A stretch of 54,431 nt of DNA from CAIJKW01 sp964443365 (GTDB lineage Bacteria > Patescibacteriota > Minisyncoccia > Phycocordibacterales > CAIZLB01). Both the position numbers and the translations under genes were made by a program. The stretch lies in contig CAYUCM010000001.1 in the NCBI GenBank assembly GCA_964443365.1, positions 1 through 54,431 on the forward strand, given 5' to 3'. Positions 8,388-15,554 of the stretch are shown here, one piece after another. Within the stretch, counting starts at the first letter, position 1; every line of letters begins with the position of its first letter. The notes beneath the pieces were generated by a model. The model was not told where the DNA came from. It ran no database searches and saw nothing but the letters and a program-made list of their open reading frames with translations.

Positions 8388-9596
8388 TTATTTTGTGCTA
8401 ACACAAATGATTGAAAAAACACCAACGCTCAACATGTTATCCCAGATAGCTCTTTGTCTCTTGCTTACTTTACTGTCATGATGACCAAGCGTGATTGTTC
8501 CATCGCTTTCCACAATAAGAGTTGTTTTTCCTTGCTCTGTAGGAATGTTAACATGTTTTTTTCCACCCTGATCTAATGTGTTTGTTATTTCTATATATTG
8601 TTTACCATCTTTTATGTAGATATTACTTATATGACTAATATGTCCGATCAGTTTACCACCCTCTTGAAGACCATAAGAAACAATGGAACAATCTGTTTTT
8701 TTACTATAATATAGCGATATAATCTTAATAAAATCAATTTTATTTACCGACGCGAGCCTGCCCAGCACCGCCTTCCATATCTTAAGAATTTCTGGATGAC
8801 TAACCCAGGCGTTAATCCCCATTTTAGATAAATACATTTTATAAAAATTTAAGACATCTTGTGGTGCTGTGGCTCCGTTTTGGGGAATTGTGTTCTTCAT
8901 CAACCACTCTAAATATTCTTTATTCCAAATCCTTTTTCCACCAACAACCGTTGATGTTGCTATCCCAGCAGGCGGAGTCAATTTTAAAACATTATTAATT
9001 GAGTAGGCAGCTGATAATGGAGCACAAATACCAAGGTTCATACTATCAATCTTGGGAGTTTTAGATGTGGAACCCGTATTACTTGTTGAAAACGACAGTG
9101 TTTTTGCCGAAAATTCAGCTGTAAACTTACAACTTGGAGATTCTACAATAAATTCCTTATTAACATAAAATCCACCGTAGATCGCTGAACTTTCCATGTT
9201 TTTACTTCTGTCCAAATAGATATCAATTACAGAACCACCAGATATCCAATCTTTAGCATCGTTATAAAAACTCGTGCCATCGTAATTTGGCAGTGGTTGA
9301 ATCTTTGAATAGAATTCTTGTAAATTAGCCTGACTGCGAATTTGAATATGCCACATATCAAGAGGGTTACCAAGATATGTTATTTTCAAAGTGGATCCTG
9401 AGCCTGTATTTATAGCCGAACCTGAACCAGATGCAAAACCAGATTGTCCACTATGGGAACCTGAGCCGCTGCTAAAGCCCATCATTGTTGAGGCTTGATT
9501 TCTAATCCTAGAAACAAAATCAGATTTATTAGCAAACAATATACCAGCAAGTATTATTATAATTACGATTACAACTATAGATGTCTTGTTTTTCAT
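8388..9596 (-). CDS. Membrane-anchored Ser/Gly-linker protein, paralog 3
   Basis: This third member of the family is 402 residues from the ATG at 9596 (MKNKTSIVVIVIIII). It has a signal anchor (about 6-22), a Ser/Gly linker (about 42-68) and an extracellular body with conserved C156, C191 (GICAPLSAAYSIN), C303 (KKTDC), H319 (GHISHISNIY), N339 (NTLDQGG) and C398. A longer reading to 9635 exists, but TGTTATACT ends six bases before 9596 and decides the start. The His after the second Cys motif (AAHS in the paralogs) is Tyr here, so that His is not essential. Function is unknown. Confidence 0.85.
   Translation of the reverse strand: MKNKTSIVVIVIIIILAGILFANKSDFVSRIRNQASTMMGFSSGSGSHSGQSGFASGSGSAINTGSGSTLKITYLGNPLDMWHIQIRSQANLQEFYSKIQPLPNYDGTSFYNDAKDWISGGSVIDIYLDRSKNMESSAIYGGFYVNKEFIVESPSCKFTAEFSAKTLSFSTSNTGSTSKTPKIDSMNLGICAPLSAAYSINNVLKLTPPAGIATSTVVGGKRIWNKEYLEWLMKNTIPQNGATAPQDVLNFYKMYLSKMGINAWVSHPEILKIWKAVLGRLASVNKIDFIKIISLYYSKKTDCSIVSYGLQEGGKLIGHISHISNIYIKDGKQYIEITNTLDQGGKKHVNIPTEQGKTTLIVESDGTITLGHHDSKVSKRQRAIWDNMLSVGVFSIICVSTK
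9413..9482. repeat. 70-bp exact repeat, copy 2
   Basis: This is the identical partner of 8132-8201, in the same orientation and the same part of the neighbouring paralog. Copies are 1281 bases apart. Confidence 0.95.
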
Positions 9597-9602
9597 TCTA
9601 AA

Positions 9603-9611
9603 AGTATAACA
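9603..9611 (-). promoter_or_regulatory. Extended -10 of the gene starting at 9596
   Basis: The minus strand reads TGTTATACT, six bases (tttaga), then ATG. It supports the shorter start of paralog 3. Confidence 0.65.
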
Positions 9612-9673
9612 TTGGTAAAAAAATATGCACATCAAAAACTCGTGGTTAATATAACATCAGAAGGTTTGGCAAA

Positions 9674-10807
9674 CTAGAGACTATTCAAATACTTAACGTA
9701 TTCCCCAAAGGTCACACATTTTACATCTGGTTTTACGCAAATTTCTTTTGTAAAAGATTTTAAAGCTTCCCAATAGACGCCATCATTCCATTTAGAAAAA
9801 TGATGTCCGATTACAACCGGCGCCCTATTCCCATTATATGATTTATTAAAATAATCTATGTAGGAGCTTTTTACTTCGTTAAAAAAATCTGTCCACAGAA
9901 CATCTCCGCTTTTAACAACATCCTTACCAGAAGACTGAACAATCCAAAAATTATAATCCATAGCTAGAGTATGGCCACCTTTATACTTCCCCTTATTTTT
10001 TATTCCATTCTCATCAGTTCTCTCTTTGTCGATTTTTACCACCCCAATTCCAATGTGCCAAATTCCATTATTGTCTTTTTTGGGAAAACTACCCATAAGA
10101 GCCGTGTCACTAGAATCATAATCAAATTTGTTTTTTGCAAGAACTTTATACAGAGATGAATTAATGCCAAGCTCTGGCGCGCGAAACCCCTTGATTGAGG
10201 ATGAATTGAACGATAATTTAGCATTATCAACAATAGAAGAAAATTGTGAAAACTCTTTTTGCCAATCCTCTTCTGACCACGATCTACCATTAAAATGTCC
10301 GACGGCGTGCGATCCAATCTCATGTCCATTTACATACGCATTATTAATAGCGTCAACACGTCTTTTAATATCATCATCACTTGTTGCATATCCAATCTTA
10401 GAATTTCCTGGGAAAGATTTTGGTGGATAATAATCCGCACGAGCCTTTTCCTTCGTTAATAAATAAATTGGATTTATAAAATATGTGAAATGAACAGGGT
10501 GTCCAGCGTTTTTCATTTCTAGCGCAAAATTTACAGTATCTCTCCACATATCCAATGATCGTGATCCATCAAAAGAAAGAATCACGTATTGAACGCTACT
10601 TGTTCCCGACTGTTGGTTTAATGCAGAGTCTTTAATTTCAATTATGTCCCTAGGTTTTCCCGCGAACACAGACATTGCAACCTTATCAAGAGTATTCATG
10701 CCTTTGTAAGCAAGGAATCCATTTATGTTAAACAATATTAAAAATAAAGAAATTGTTAGTACAACGGAAGCAAAAAATATTTTATTTGTAATTAGGTGAT
10801 TGTTCAT
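9674..10807 (-). CDS. Polysaccharide deacetylase-like (NodB-homology) exported protein
   Basis: The 377-residue protein has a signal anchor (about 10-32) and a NodB-like domain. It shows a variant motif 1 (ILSFDGSRSLDMW, about 77-89, with FDG instead of TFDDG), an intact motif 2 (GHEIGSHAVGH, two His), and motif 3 (GFRAPELG). Loss of one of the two adjacent aspartates is typical of a divergent subfamily, so deacetylase activity is likely but not certain. Its start overlaps the 3' end of the adenosyltransferase gene by 26 bases, implying coupling. The substrate is presumably surface glycan or peptidoglycan (inference). Confidence 0.82.
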   Translation of the reverse strand: MNNHLITNKIFFASVVLTISLFLILFNINGFLAYKGMNTLDKVAMSVFAGKPRDIIEIKDSALNQQSGTSSVQYVILSFDGSRSLDMWRDTVNFALEMKNAGHPVHFTYFINPIYLLTKEKARADYYPPKSFPGNSKIGYATSDDDIKRRVDAINNAYVNGHEIGSHAVGHFNGRSWSEEDWQKEFSQFSSIVDNAKLSFNSSSIKGFRAPELGINSSLYKVLAKNKFDYDSSDTALMGSFPKKDNNGIWHIGIGVVKIDKERTDENGIKNKGKYKGGHTLAMDYNFWIVQSSGKDVVKSGDVLWTDFFNEVKSSYIDYFNKSYNGNRAPVVIGHHFSKWNDGVYWEALKSFTKEICVKPDVKCVTFGEYVKYLNSL

Positions 10808-11318
10808 TTTTATTATTTAAATAATTAGCGAGTCTTGCCATGGTGTAAAAGAGTGACGACAATCTATTTAAGTATGCAAGAGTCACAGGCTCTGCACCAA
10901 CAGAGACAACTCTTCTTTCTGTTTTTCTAATCAATGTCCTAGCATAATCCAAAAGCGAAGACTCCTCCCCTTCTCCAGAAATCAAAAAAGATTTAATAGG
11001 TGGTAAGTTTTTTTCCGCTAATGAAATATAGTGTTCACACAAAGAAACCTTGTCTTGTTCTATTTTCATTGAAGCCCCAGCGATTTCTGCCTGAACAATA
11101 AAAAGATTTTGTTGCGTTTCTAAAATTATTTCTGAAAAAGTTTTATCCTCAATTTTGAACGAGTTTTTTTGGCTCAAATTATATCTGACTACACCCAAAA
11201 AAGAATTAGCTTCATCCAAAGAGCCAAGCGCCTCTATGATCTTGTGATCCTTTAAAACTCTTTCATTTGTGTTTAGAGTTTTTGTTGTTCCGTTGTCGCC
11301 TTTTCCTGTATAAAGCAT
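10782..11318 (-). CDS. PduO-type cob(I)alamin adenosyltransferase
   Basis: This enzyme transfers adenosyl from ATP to cobalamin, making coenzyme B12. The 178-residue product shows the ATP-binding N terminus YTGKGDNGTT, then ALGSLDEANSFLG (about 31-43) and the core helix RTLIRKTERRVVS (about 128-140) followed by YLNRLSSLFY. Length and motifs fit the family well. No cobalamin biosynthesis, transport or B12-dependent enzyme is visible nearby. The ATG is preceded by TGATATAAT and six bases. It is the upstream partner of the deacetylase gene. Confidence 0.92.
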   Translation of the reverse strand: MLYTGKGDNGTTKTLNTNERVLKDHKIIEALGSLDEANSFLGVVRYNLSQKNSFKIEDKTFSEIILETQQNLFIVQAEIAGASMKIEQDKVSLCEHYISLAEKNLPPIKSFLISGEGEESSLLDYARTLIRKTERRVVSVGAEPVTLAYLNRLSSLFYTMARLANYLNNKNEQSPNYK

Positions 11319-11324
11319 TCAGGA

Positions 11325-11333
11325 ATTATATCA
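11325..11333 (-). promoter_or_regulatory. Extended -10 of the adenosyltransferase gene
   Basis: The minus strand reads TGATATAAT, six bases (tcctga), then ATG at 11318. This is a perfect match with no room for a ribosome binding site. Confidence 0.7.
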
Positions 11334-11358
11334 GAAAAGATTAATAGATTGTAATAGG

Positions 11359-11388
11359 TTGACAATGTAAGGACAAATGCAATATACT
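11359..11388 (+). promoter_or_regulatory. Promoter of the RelB/YafQ-type module
   Basis: TTGACA (11359-11364), an 18-base spacer and TATACT (11383-11388) end six bases before the antitoxin ATG at 11395, so a leaderless antitoxin message is expected. Confidence 0.8.
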
Positions 11389-11394
11389 TGAACT

Positions 11395-11676
11395 ATGGTA
11401 AACGCACAAACAACTATACAAATACGAGTAAAAGAAAGTCTTAAAAATAAAGCATCTAAGGTTTTTAAAAACATAGGGCTAGATTTATCCTCTGGAATCA
11501 AAATATTTTTAGCAGAAGTTGCCAATAATGAAGCTATTCCCTTTTGTCCAGCAACACCCAAAGGCAAGAAGCTTTTGCATTATAAGTTATATAAAAAAGA
11601 GATAGCAGAGGCAGAAGAAAACGGAAAGAGATTTGATTCGGCAAAAGAAATGTTGGATGATATCTTACGTGATTAG
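11395..11676 (+). CDS. RelB/DinJ-family antitoxin
   Basis: The 93-residue protein starts TTIQIRVKESLKNKASKVF and continues with GLDLSSGIKIFLAEVANNEAIPF, the typical ribbon-helix-helix DinJ layout (DNA-binding half, then IPF motif). The C-terminal part (KEIAEAEENGKRFDSAKEML) would wrap the toxin. It lies 52 bases before the YafQ-like toxin and probably autoregulates its own promoter, as known for DinJ-YafQ. No palindromic operator was pinned down by eye. Confidence 0.92.
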   Translation: MVNAQTTIQIRVKESLKNKASKVFKNIGLDLSSGIKIFLAEVANNEAIPFCPATPKGKKLLHYKLYKKEIAEAEENGKRFDSAKEMLDDILRD

Positions 11677-11716
11677 TTTACACAAAAACTTTTTATTTTC
11701 TTCATGTCAACACATA

Positions 11717-11722
11717 TATATT
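11717..11722 (+). promoter_or_regulatory. -10-like hexamer before the toxin gene
   Basis: TATATT ends exactly six bases before the toxin ATG at 11729, the same geometry as other starts here. A second, toxin-only transcript is possible; no good -35 is evident. Confidence 0.35.
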
Positions 11723-11728
11723 ACTTGA

Positions 11729-12007
11729 ATGTATCAGAAAATATACACAAGTAATTTCAAGAAACAACTTAGAAGTATTATTCGCGGTGGACAAAATTTT
11801 GAGACTGAAATAATTGATGTAATAGAAAAGATTTCAAAAAGAATACCTCTTGATAGTAAATTCCGGAATCACAAACTTCGGGGTGAACTTTTTGGTCTTT
11901 ATGAATGCCACATCAGACCAGATTTATTAATGATTTATAGAATCAACGAATTTATTGGAACCGTAACCTTTGTTGAAATAGGCAGTCACTCAAAATTATT
12001 TGGATAA
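11729..12007 (+). CDS. YafQ/RelE-family mRNA interferase toxin
   Basis: The 92-residue product carries the YafQ signature HKLRGELFGLYECHIRPDLLMIY (positions about 49-71), with the His, His and Asp expected at the catalytic site, and ends GSHSKLFG with the catalytic His and Phe. YafQ cleaves mRNA on the ribosome. It pairs with the DinJ-like antitoxin immediately upstream, so this is a complete type II toxin-antitoxin module. tRNA-Leu follows convergently. Confidence 0.93.
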   Translation: MYQKIYTSNFKKQLRSIIRGGQNFETEIIDVIEKISKRIPLDSKFRNHKLRGELFGLYECHIRPDLLMIYRINEFIGTVTFVEIGSHSKLFG

Positions 12008-12011
12008 TAGG

Positions 12012-12094
12012 TGCGCGAGAGAGGATTTGAACCTCCACGCCCTTACGGGCACTACCACCTCAAGGTAGCGAGTCTACCGTTTCTCCACCCGCGC
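12012..12094 (-). tRNA. tRNA-Leu(GAG)
   Basis: The acceptor stem GCGCGGG pairs 7/7 with its 3' strand (one G-T). The anticodon stem CTACC/GGTAG encloses loop TTGAGGT with anticodon GAG, a long class II variable arm (TGCCCGTAAGGGCG) follows, and the T arm is GGAGGTTCAAATCCTCT. CCA is not encoded. Confidence 0.95.
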
Positions 12095-12136
12095 GTAATA
12101 TAGCTCAACACGCATATTATGTACGAAATAGCAAAA

Positions 12137-12167
12137 CAAAACAAGACCCTCTCGGAGTCTTGTTTTG
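12137..12167 (-). terminator. Terminator after rplS
   Basis: CAAAACAAGAC pairs with GTCTTGTTTTG around a short loop. On the minus strand the hairpin is followed by TTTTGC, giving the T-rich tail of TTTTGTTTT type common in this window. Confidence 0.75.
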
Positions 12168-12194
12168 CGAAATAATCAATGCTGACTATCTAGA

Positions 12195-12734
12195 TTATTC
12201 TGTTTTTGCGTCTTCTGTAGCTTCTACTGCGTCTTCTGTGTTTACATCTGCTGCTTCTACTACCTCCTCTACTGCAACTTCTGGCTCAACAACGGCATTT
12301 GCCAATTCTTCAGCCTCAAGTCTTGCGGCTTCTGCTTTTGTAAGATGAGATGAATCACGCTTTGTCATTTCCATCTTCATTCTCTTACTAATTTCTTTAG
12401 CCGCCTTCTCTCTAATATAGTAAAGTTTTGAACGACGAACCTTGGCACGCTTAACCACTTCTATTTTATCAATGTTTGGAGAAAATAGTGGAAATATTCT
12501 TTCTACACCATATCCACCTGAAACTTTTCTAACTGTAAAAGTAGCTCCGGCTTCATTTCCGTGCTTTCTGGCAAGAACAAGACCTTCAAAAATCTGAATT
12601 CTTGTTTTGCCTTTTTCTTGAATTTTTTGGTGAACTTTAACGGTGTCACCCACGCGCATATCAAATTCCTTTCTAGTAGCGTCTGTTTTTGCCACCTTAA
12701 GTTCTTTTGTTGCTGGTTTTTTAGCTGCTGTCAT
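12195..12734 (-). CDS. rplS: 50S ribosomal protein L19 with long acidic tail
   Basis: The core includes MRVGDTVKVHQKIQEKGKTR, IQIFEGLVLARK and PNIDKIEVVKRAKVRRSKLYYIR, diagnostic of L19 at the 30S-50S interface. The product from the ATG at 12734 is 179 residues, about 60 longer than usual. The extra C-terminal tail is rich in Glu, Ala and Val (EELANAVVEPEVAVEEVVEA). A further in-frame ATG at 12776 was rejected because a promoter (TTGCCA-17-TATATT) ends seven bases before 12734. Similar acidic or Ala-rich extensions occur on ribosomal proteins of reduced genomes; the tail's role is unknown. Confidence 0.95.
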   Translation of the reverse strand: MTAAKKPATKELKVAKTDATRKEFDMRVGDTVKVHQKIQEKGKTRIQIFEGLVLARKHGNEAGATFTVRKVSGGYGVERIFPLFSPNIDKIEVVKRAKVRRSKLYYIREKAAKEISKRMKMEMTKRDSSHLTKAEAARLEAEELANAVVEPEVAVEEVVEAADVNTEDAVEATEDAKTE

Positions 12735-12741
12735 AGGGAGC

Positions 12742-12770
12742 AATATAGCAAAGTTATAGGGTTTTGGCAA
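12742..12770 (-). promoter_or_regulatory. Promoter of rplS
   Basis: The minus strand has TTGCCA (12770-12765), 17 bases, and TGC-TATATT (-10 at 12747-12742), ending seven bases before the ATG. Both -35 and extended -10 are present, so the message should start at or beside the start codon. Confidence 0.7.
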
Positions 12771-12787
12771 ATCCAAACAGCCAGTAT

Positions 12788-13612
12788 TTATAGCAATTCA
12801 CACACATTTTGAAAATCCCTAGGAAGCCCAGCCTCAAATTCAGAAACGGTGCCAGTTAAAACATCTTCAGAATTATCCTTATTAATCACATCCTTTGGCA
12901 AAATAACCCTTATTTTACGAGCGTGAAGGGCGAGGCGTGTAAAACCAAGAGCGAGTGGGTGATTTTCAGCATAAAGACCATCGCCAACAATAGGATTATT
13001 AATCGCTTTAAAATGAACTCTAATTTGATGAGTTCTCCCAGTCTTTGGATAGACTTCGACAAAAGAAAAAGCTAGAGGAATTTTAGAATTACCCTTTCCA
13101 ACCATTATGTTTCCGCGTCCCATAACAGGATCACCCTCAAATCTTTTAAGAACTTTGTAAGCAGTAATCGCCATGCGCATTTCCCCTCTTGCAAAACGTT
13201 GGGCACTCCATTTTCTAAAATCATTTTTACTTCTCCCAATTGGTCTATCAATCACCCCTTCATCTTCTTTAACGAGTCCCCACACGAAAGTATTATAAGT
13301 TTTTTCTATTGTGTGATTTTGAAACTGCGATTTAAGAATATTAAAAGCCTCTTGTGTTTTTGCAATTAACATTACACCAGATGTTTCCTTGTCTAATCTG
13401 TGTACGATTCCGGGACGTGGCAAAACTGTAGGCTCTTTACTTGGACCGCGATTAATAATCATTGGTTCTCCAATGTCTTGCAGTTCAGGAAACTCTTCTA
13501 CTATAAAATCACACAGAGTTTTTTCTGTGGTTTTACCATCGCCGTGAACGATTACGCCCGCAGGCTTGTTTATGACTAAAACGTCTGAATCTTGATAAAT
13601 AATGTTTAACAT
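12788..13612 (-). CDS. RluA/RluD-family pseudouridine synthase
   Basis: The family converts specific uridines in rRNA or tRNA to pseudouridine. The 274-residue protein shows NKPAGVIVHG (about 15-24), the catalytic motif HRLDKETSGV (about 71-80, Asp nucleophile) and KTGRTHQIRVHF (about 190-201). It lacks an N-terminal S4 domain, so the exact target (23S or tRNA) cannot be told. It lies just upstream of rplS on the same strand with a gap of about 50 bases that holds the rplS promoter. Confidence 0.92.
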   Translation of the reverse strand: MLNIIYQDSDVLVINKPAGVIVHGDGKTTEKTLCDFIVEEFPELQDIGEPMIINRGPSKEPTVLPRPGIVHRLDKETSGVMLIAKTQEAFNILKSQFQNHTIEKTYNTFVWGLVKEDEGVIDRPIGRSKNDFRKWSAQRFARGEMRMAITAYKVLKRFEGDPVMGRGNIMVGKGNSKIPLAFSFVEVYPKTGRTHQIRVHFKAINNPIVGDGLYAENHPLALGFTRLALHARKIRVILPKDVINKDNSEDVLTGTVSEFEAGLPRDFQNVCELL

Positions 13613-13675
13613 TAAGTCTATAGTACCTGATATTGATATTATTTCAATAATAGTATATATTAGAGCAATAAATGA

Positions 13676-13751
13676 GGGCGATTAGCTCAGTTGGTAGAGC
13701 AACTCATTTACACTGAGAAGGTCAGGGGTTCAAGTCCCTTATCGCCCACCA
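13676..13751 (+). tRNA. tRNA-Val(TAC), CCA encoded
   Basis: The acceptor GGGCGAT pairs with ATCGCCC, the D arm is GCTCAGTTGGTAGAGC, the anticodon loop TTTACAC gives TAC, and the T arm is AGGGGTTCAAGTCCCTT. Discriminator A is followed by an encoded CCA. A hairpin terminator follows at 13757. Confidence 0.96.
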
Positions 13752-13756
13752 ATTAA

Positions 13757-13785
13757 AAAACGTGCACCATGTGTGTGCGTTTTTT
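13757..13785 (+). terminator. Terminator after tRNA-Val
   Basis: AAAAAACGTGCAC and GTGTGCGTTTTTT form a stem (two wobble pairs) followed by a T run. Confidence 0.75.
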
Positions 13786-13797
13786 AATATATGGTTA

Positions 13798-13824
13798 GTC
13801 CGCCGCAAGGAGCTTGCGGCGGAC
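13798..13824. repeat. GC-rich perfect hairpin
   Basis: GTCCGCCGCAAG, loop gag, CTTGCGGCGGAC: a 12-bp perfect stem that is unusually GC-rich for this DNA. There is no T run on either strand, so it is not a standard terminator. It sits next to the foreign-looking gene at 13893-14945 and may mark the edge of that insertion. Confidence 0.85.
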
Positions 13825-13892
13825 TGTTAATTTGATGTCGGATAAACACTTGCGTGCATTCCGGTTTTAATCTTATAAGCAGAAGTAACGAG

Positions 13893-14945
13893 CTAGCGCC
13901 TTGACGCAAAGAAGCGACAAAGTGGGCAGTTCTCTGCAGTATAGATTCCGTTTGGCCTGAAAATATTGGAGAAAATTGACACACCGCCAATCTCCAACCA
14001 CTCAGACATGTTTAGGTTTGAAACGCAAGCAAGAGGTTTGAAGGCTTTTCCAATCACATTGTGAAAATCAGCGGCGGTGAGGTCTGAAAAACACATTGAC
14101 TCATCATACCTCTCACAGGTGATTAGATTGGCAAAAAGCACCAACCTTTCATCTGAAGGAGGATCAATAGCCCTCAGAAGGTGAAGGTCCCCGACCTCTG
14201 GCGTTTTTACCATGTGAGATTCATTTCTGGGAGCAAAGAAATACTCCCTGAAATTGTCAAAGAAGGTGTAGGTCTGACAAGTCCCCCTGTCAACAAAAAT
14301 AAATACGGGCTTACGCGGACGAAGCGCCTCATTGGTCCTCGGGTGTTTTTGGACACCCTTGGCACAATTAAACGAATCATATCGAATATTGTCCGTACCC
14401 CATTTCATTAATGCATGCCTCAAACACGCAGTGACCCCCACATCTGTTTTTAGTCTGGGCATGAGATCGTTGTCTATATCAGTGACCATGATGTAGCCAT
14501 CATAATTTGATACACGTTGATTCCACAACTCCAGCTGATGAGGTCCACCGTTATGTCTTGTCTCAATTGAAAGTTGTGTCTCCAGCCACTTGTCCACCTC
14601 AGAGACAAAGTCGCCAATGAAAGCGCTTACCTTATCTGGACCACCGTTGAAGAGTTTATTGTAACTTAATCTGTAAACGTAATGAACACCGTTTCTTACG
14701 TGGTGTCTGGCAGGATCTACAAATCCATACTCACGCAACAGACCGTCCTTCCTTAATCTTTCTGCAAGATCAAGAGAAAGTGAAGGCATATACATCCAGC
14801 CCTCATTCGTGCGATAAGAGGCGTCGCCCACCCGATTTGTCCTACTGGATAACTCTGAATACGGTGTTTCAAAGCAAACAAAAGGATTAAAATCAGAATG
14901 AAACTTTTGCCTCTCCAGCACCTCTGGTGAAGTTAAGATTTTCAT
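13893..14945 (-). CDS. Orphan protein of foreign base composition (350 aa)
   Basis: I do not recognise this protein. The ATG-initiated product has no signal peptide or membrane segment and looks cytoplasmic and globular, with many aromatic and Arg residues. Notable stretches are YDGYIMVTDIDNDLMPRL (about 148-165), KPVFIFVDRGTCQTYTFFD (about 222-240) and a C-terminal CPLCRFF. Its codons are visibly richer in G and C than every neighbour. It stands alone between tRNA-Val and tRNA-Arg with a GC-rich hairpin on its 3' side. It has no -10 close to the ATG, unlike most genes here. Horizontal acquisition is the best explanation. Confidence 0.75.
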   Translation of the reverse strand: MKILTSPEVLERQKFHSDFNPFVCFETPYSELSSRTNRVGDASYRTNEGWMYMPSLSLDLAERLRKDGLLREYGFVDPARHHVRNGVHYVYRLSYNKLFNGGPDKVSAFIGDFVSEVDKWLETQLSIETRHNGGPHQLELWNQRVSNYDGYIMVTDIDNDLMPRLKTDVGVTACLRHALMKWGTDNIRYDSFNCAKGVQKHPRTNEALRPRKPVFIFVDRGTCQTYTFFDNFREYFFAPRNESHMVKTPEVGDLHLLRAIDPPSDERLVLFANLITCERYDESMCFSDLTAADFHNVIGKAFKPLACVSNLNMSEWLEIGGVSIFSNIFRPNGIYTAENCPLCRFFASRR

Positions 14946-15093
14946 GCGGTTGCGGTTTAAAAAAATTGGAAAGAACGATAATAAGCAGCGTGCTTACAAA
15001 TCCCCCCAGGCAAGAATACTCCCACAATTTAAAAAAGCAAGTCCAAAAAAACGCCCGCCTTCTATCTCCAAAATAAATCTAGATATGAATCAA

Positions 15094-15168
15094 TGGTGCT
15101 CTCGGTAGGAATCGAACCTACATTAACGGCTTAGAAGTCCGCAGTTCTATCCATTGAACTACGAGAGC
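15094..15168 (-). tRNA. tRNA-Arg(TCT), CCA encoded
   Basis: The acceptor GCTCTCG pairs with CGAGAGC, the anticodon loop CTTCTAA gives TCT (AGA/AGG codons), and the T arm is GTAGGTTCGATTCCTAC. Discriminator A and an encoded CCA follow (minus strand, 15097-15094). Confidence 0.95.
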
Positions 15169-15277
15169 TTGGATAGAAAACATAATAGCAGATTTTTTGA
15201 TTTTTGCTAGCCCCTCCCTGTTGTCGCAAAATATACACAAATCGAATCTAAAAAACCTTGAATATAACTATTATAAA

Positions 15278-15553
15278 TTACTCTAAAAACATAACCTCTC
15301 TTTGATTATATTTTTCTAACACCTCTTGTATTTCAGCTTCCTTATCTTTTACTACTGGCGCTTGAATATTAGAAAAATCATTTTTTATTTCTGATCTAAC
15401 GGCCAAAAAGAAGAAATAGCTCCAAATTGCTATGATCAATAAAACAAAGAAAAAGAAAATAAGTATTTTTGGCCAATCCTGAACGGGCCTACTTCCAAAA
15501 AAATAGGAATTGGACATTTTATTTTTAAATAGTTTTACATTAATGTCCTTCAT
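15278..15553 (-). CDS. Small membrane protein at the end of the pil cluster (91 aa)
   Basis: I do not recognise it. It has one transmembrane helix (about 28-52, very rich in Phe, Leu and Ile), an N-terminal cytoplasmic segment and a charged, possibly coiled-coil C terminus (DKEAEIQEVLEKYNQ). It follows the PilO-like gene by one base, so it is the last gene of the pilMNO transcription unit and may be a lineage-specific pilus assembly factor (position-based inference). Confidence 0.7.
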   Translation of the reverse strand: MKDINVKLFKNKMSNSYFFGSRPVQDWPKILIFFFFVLLIIAIWSYFFFLAVRSEIKNDFSNIQAPVVKDKEAEIQEVLEKYNQREVMFLE

Positions 15554-15554
15554 A

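Noticed and set aside
12160..12348. A Ser/Ala-rich plus-strand frame opposite rplS
   Set aside because: It is the complement of the repetitive Glu/Ala/Val tail of L19; no start signal supports it.
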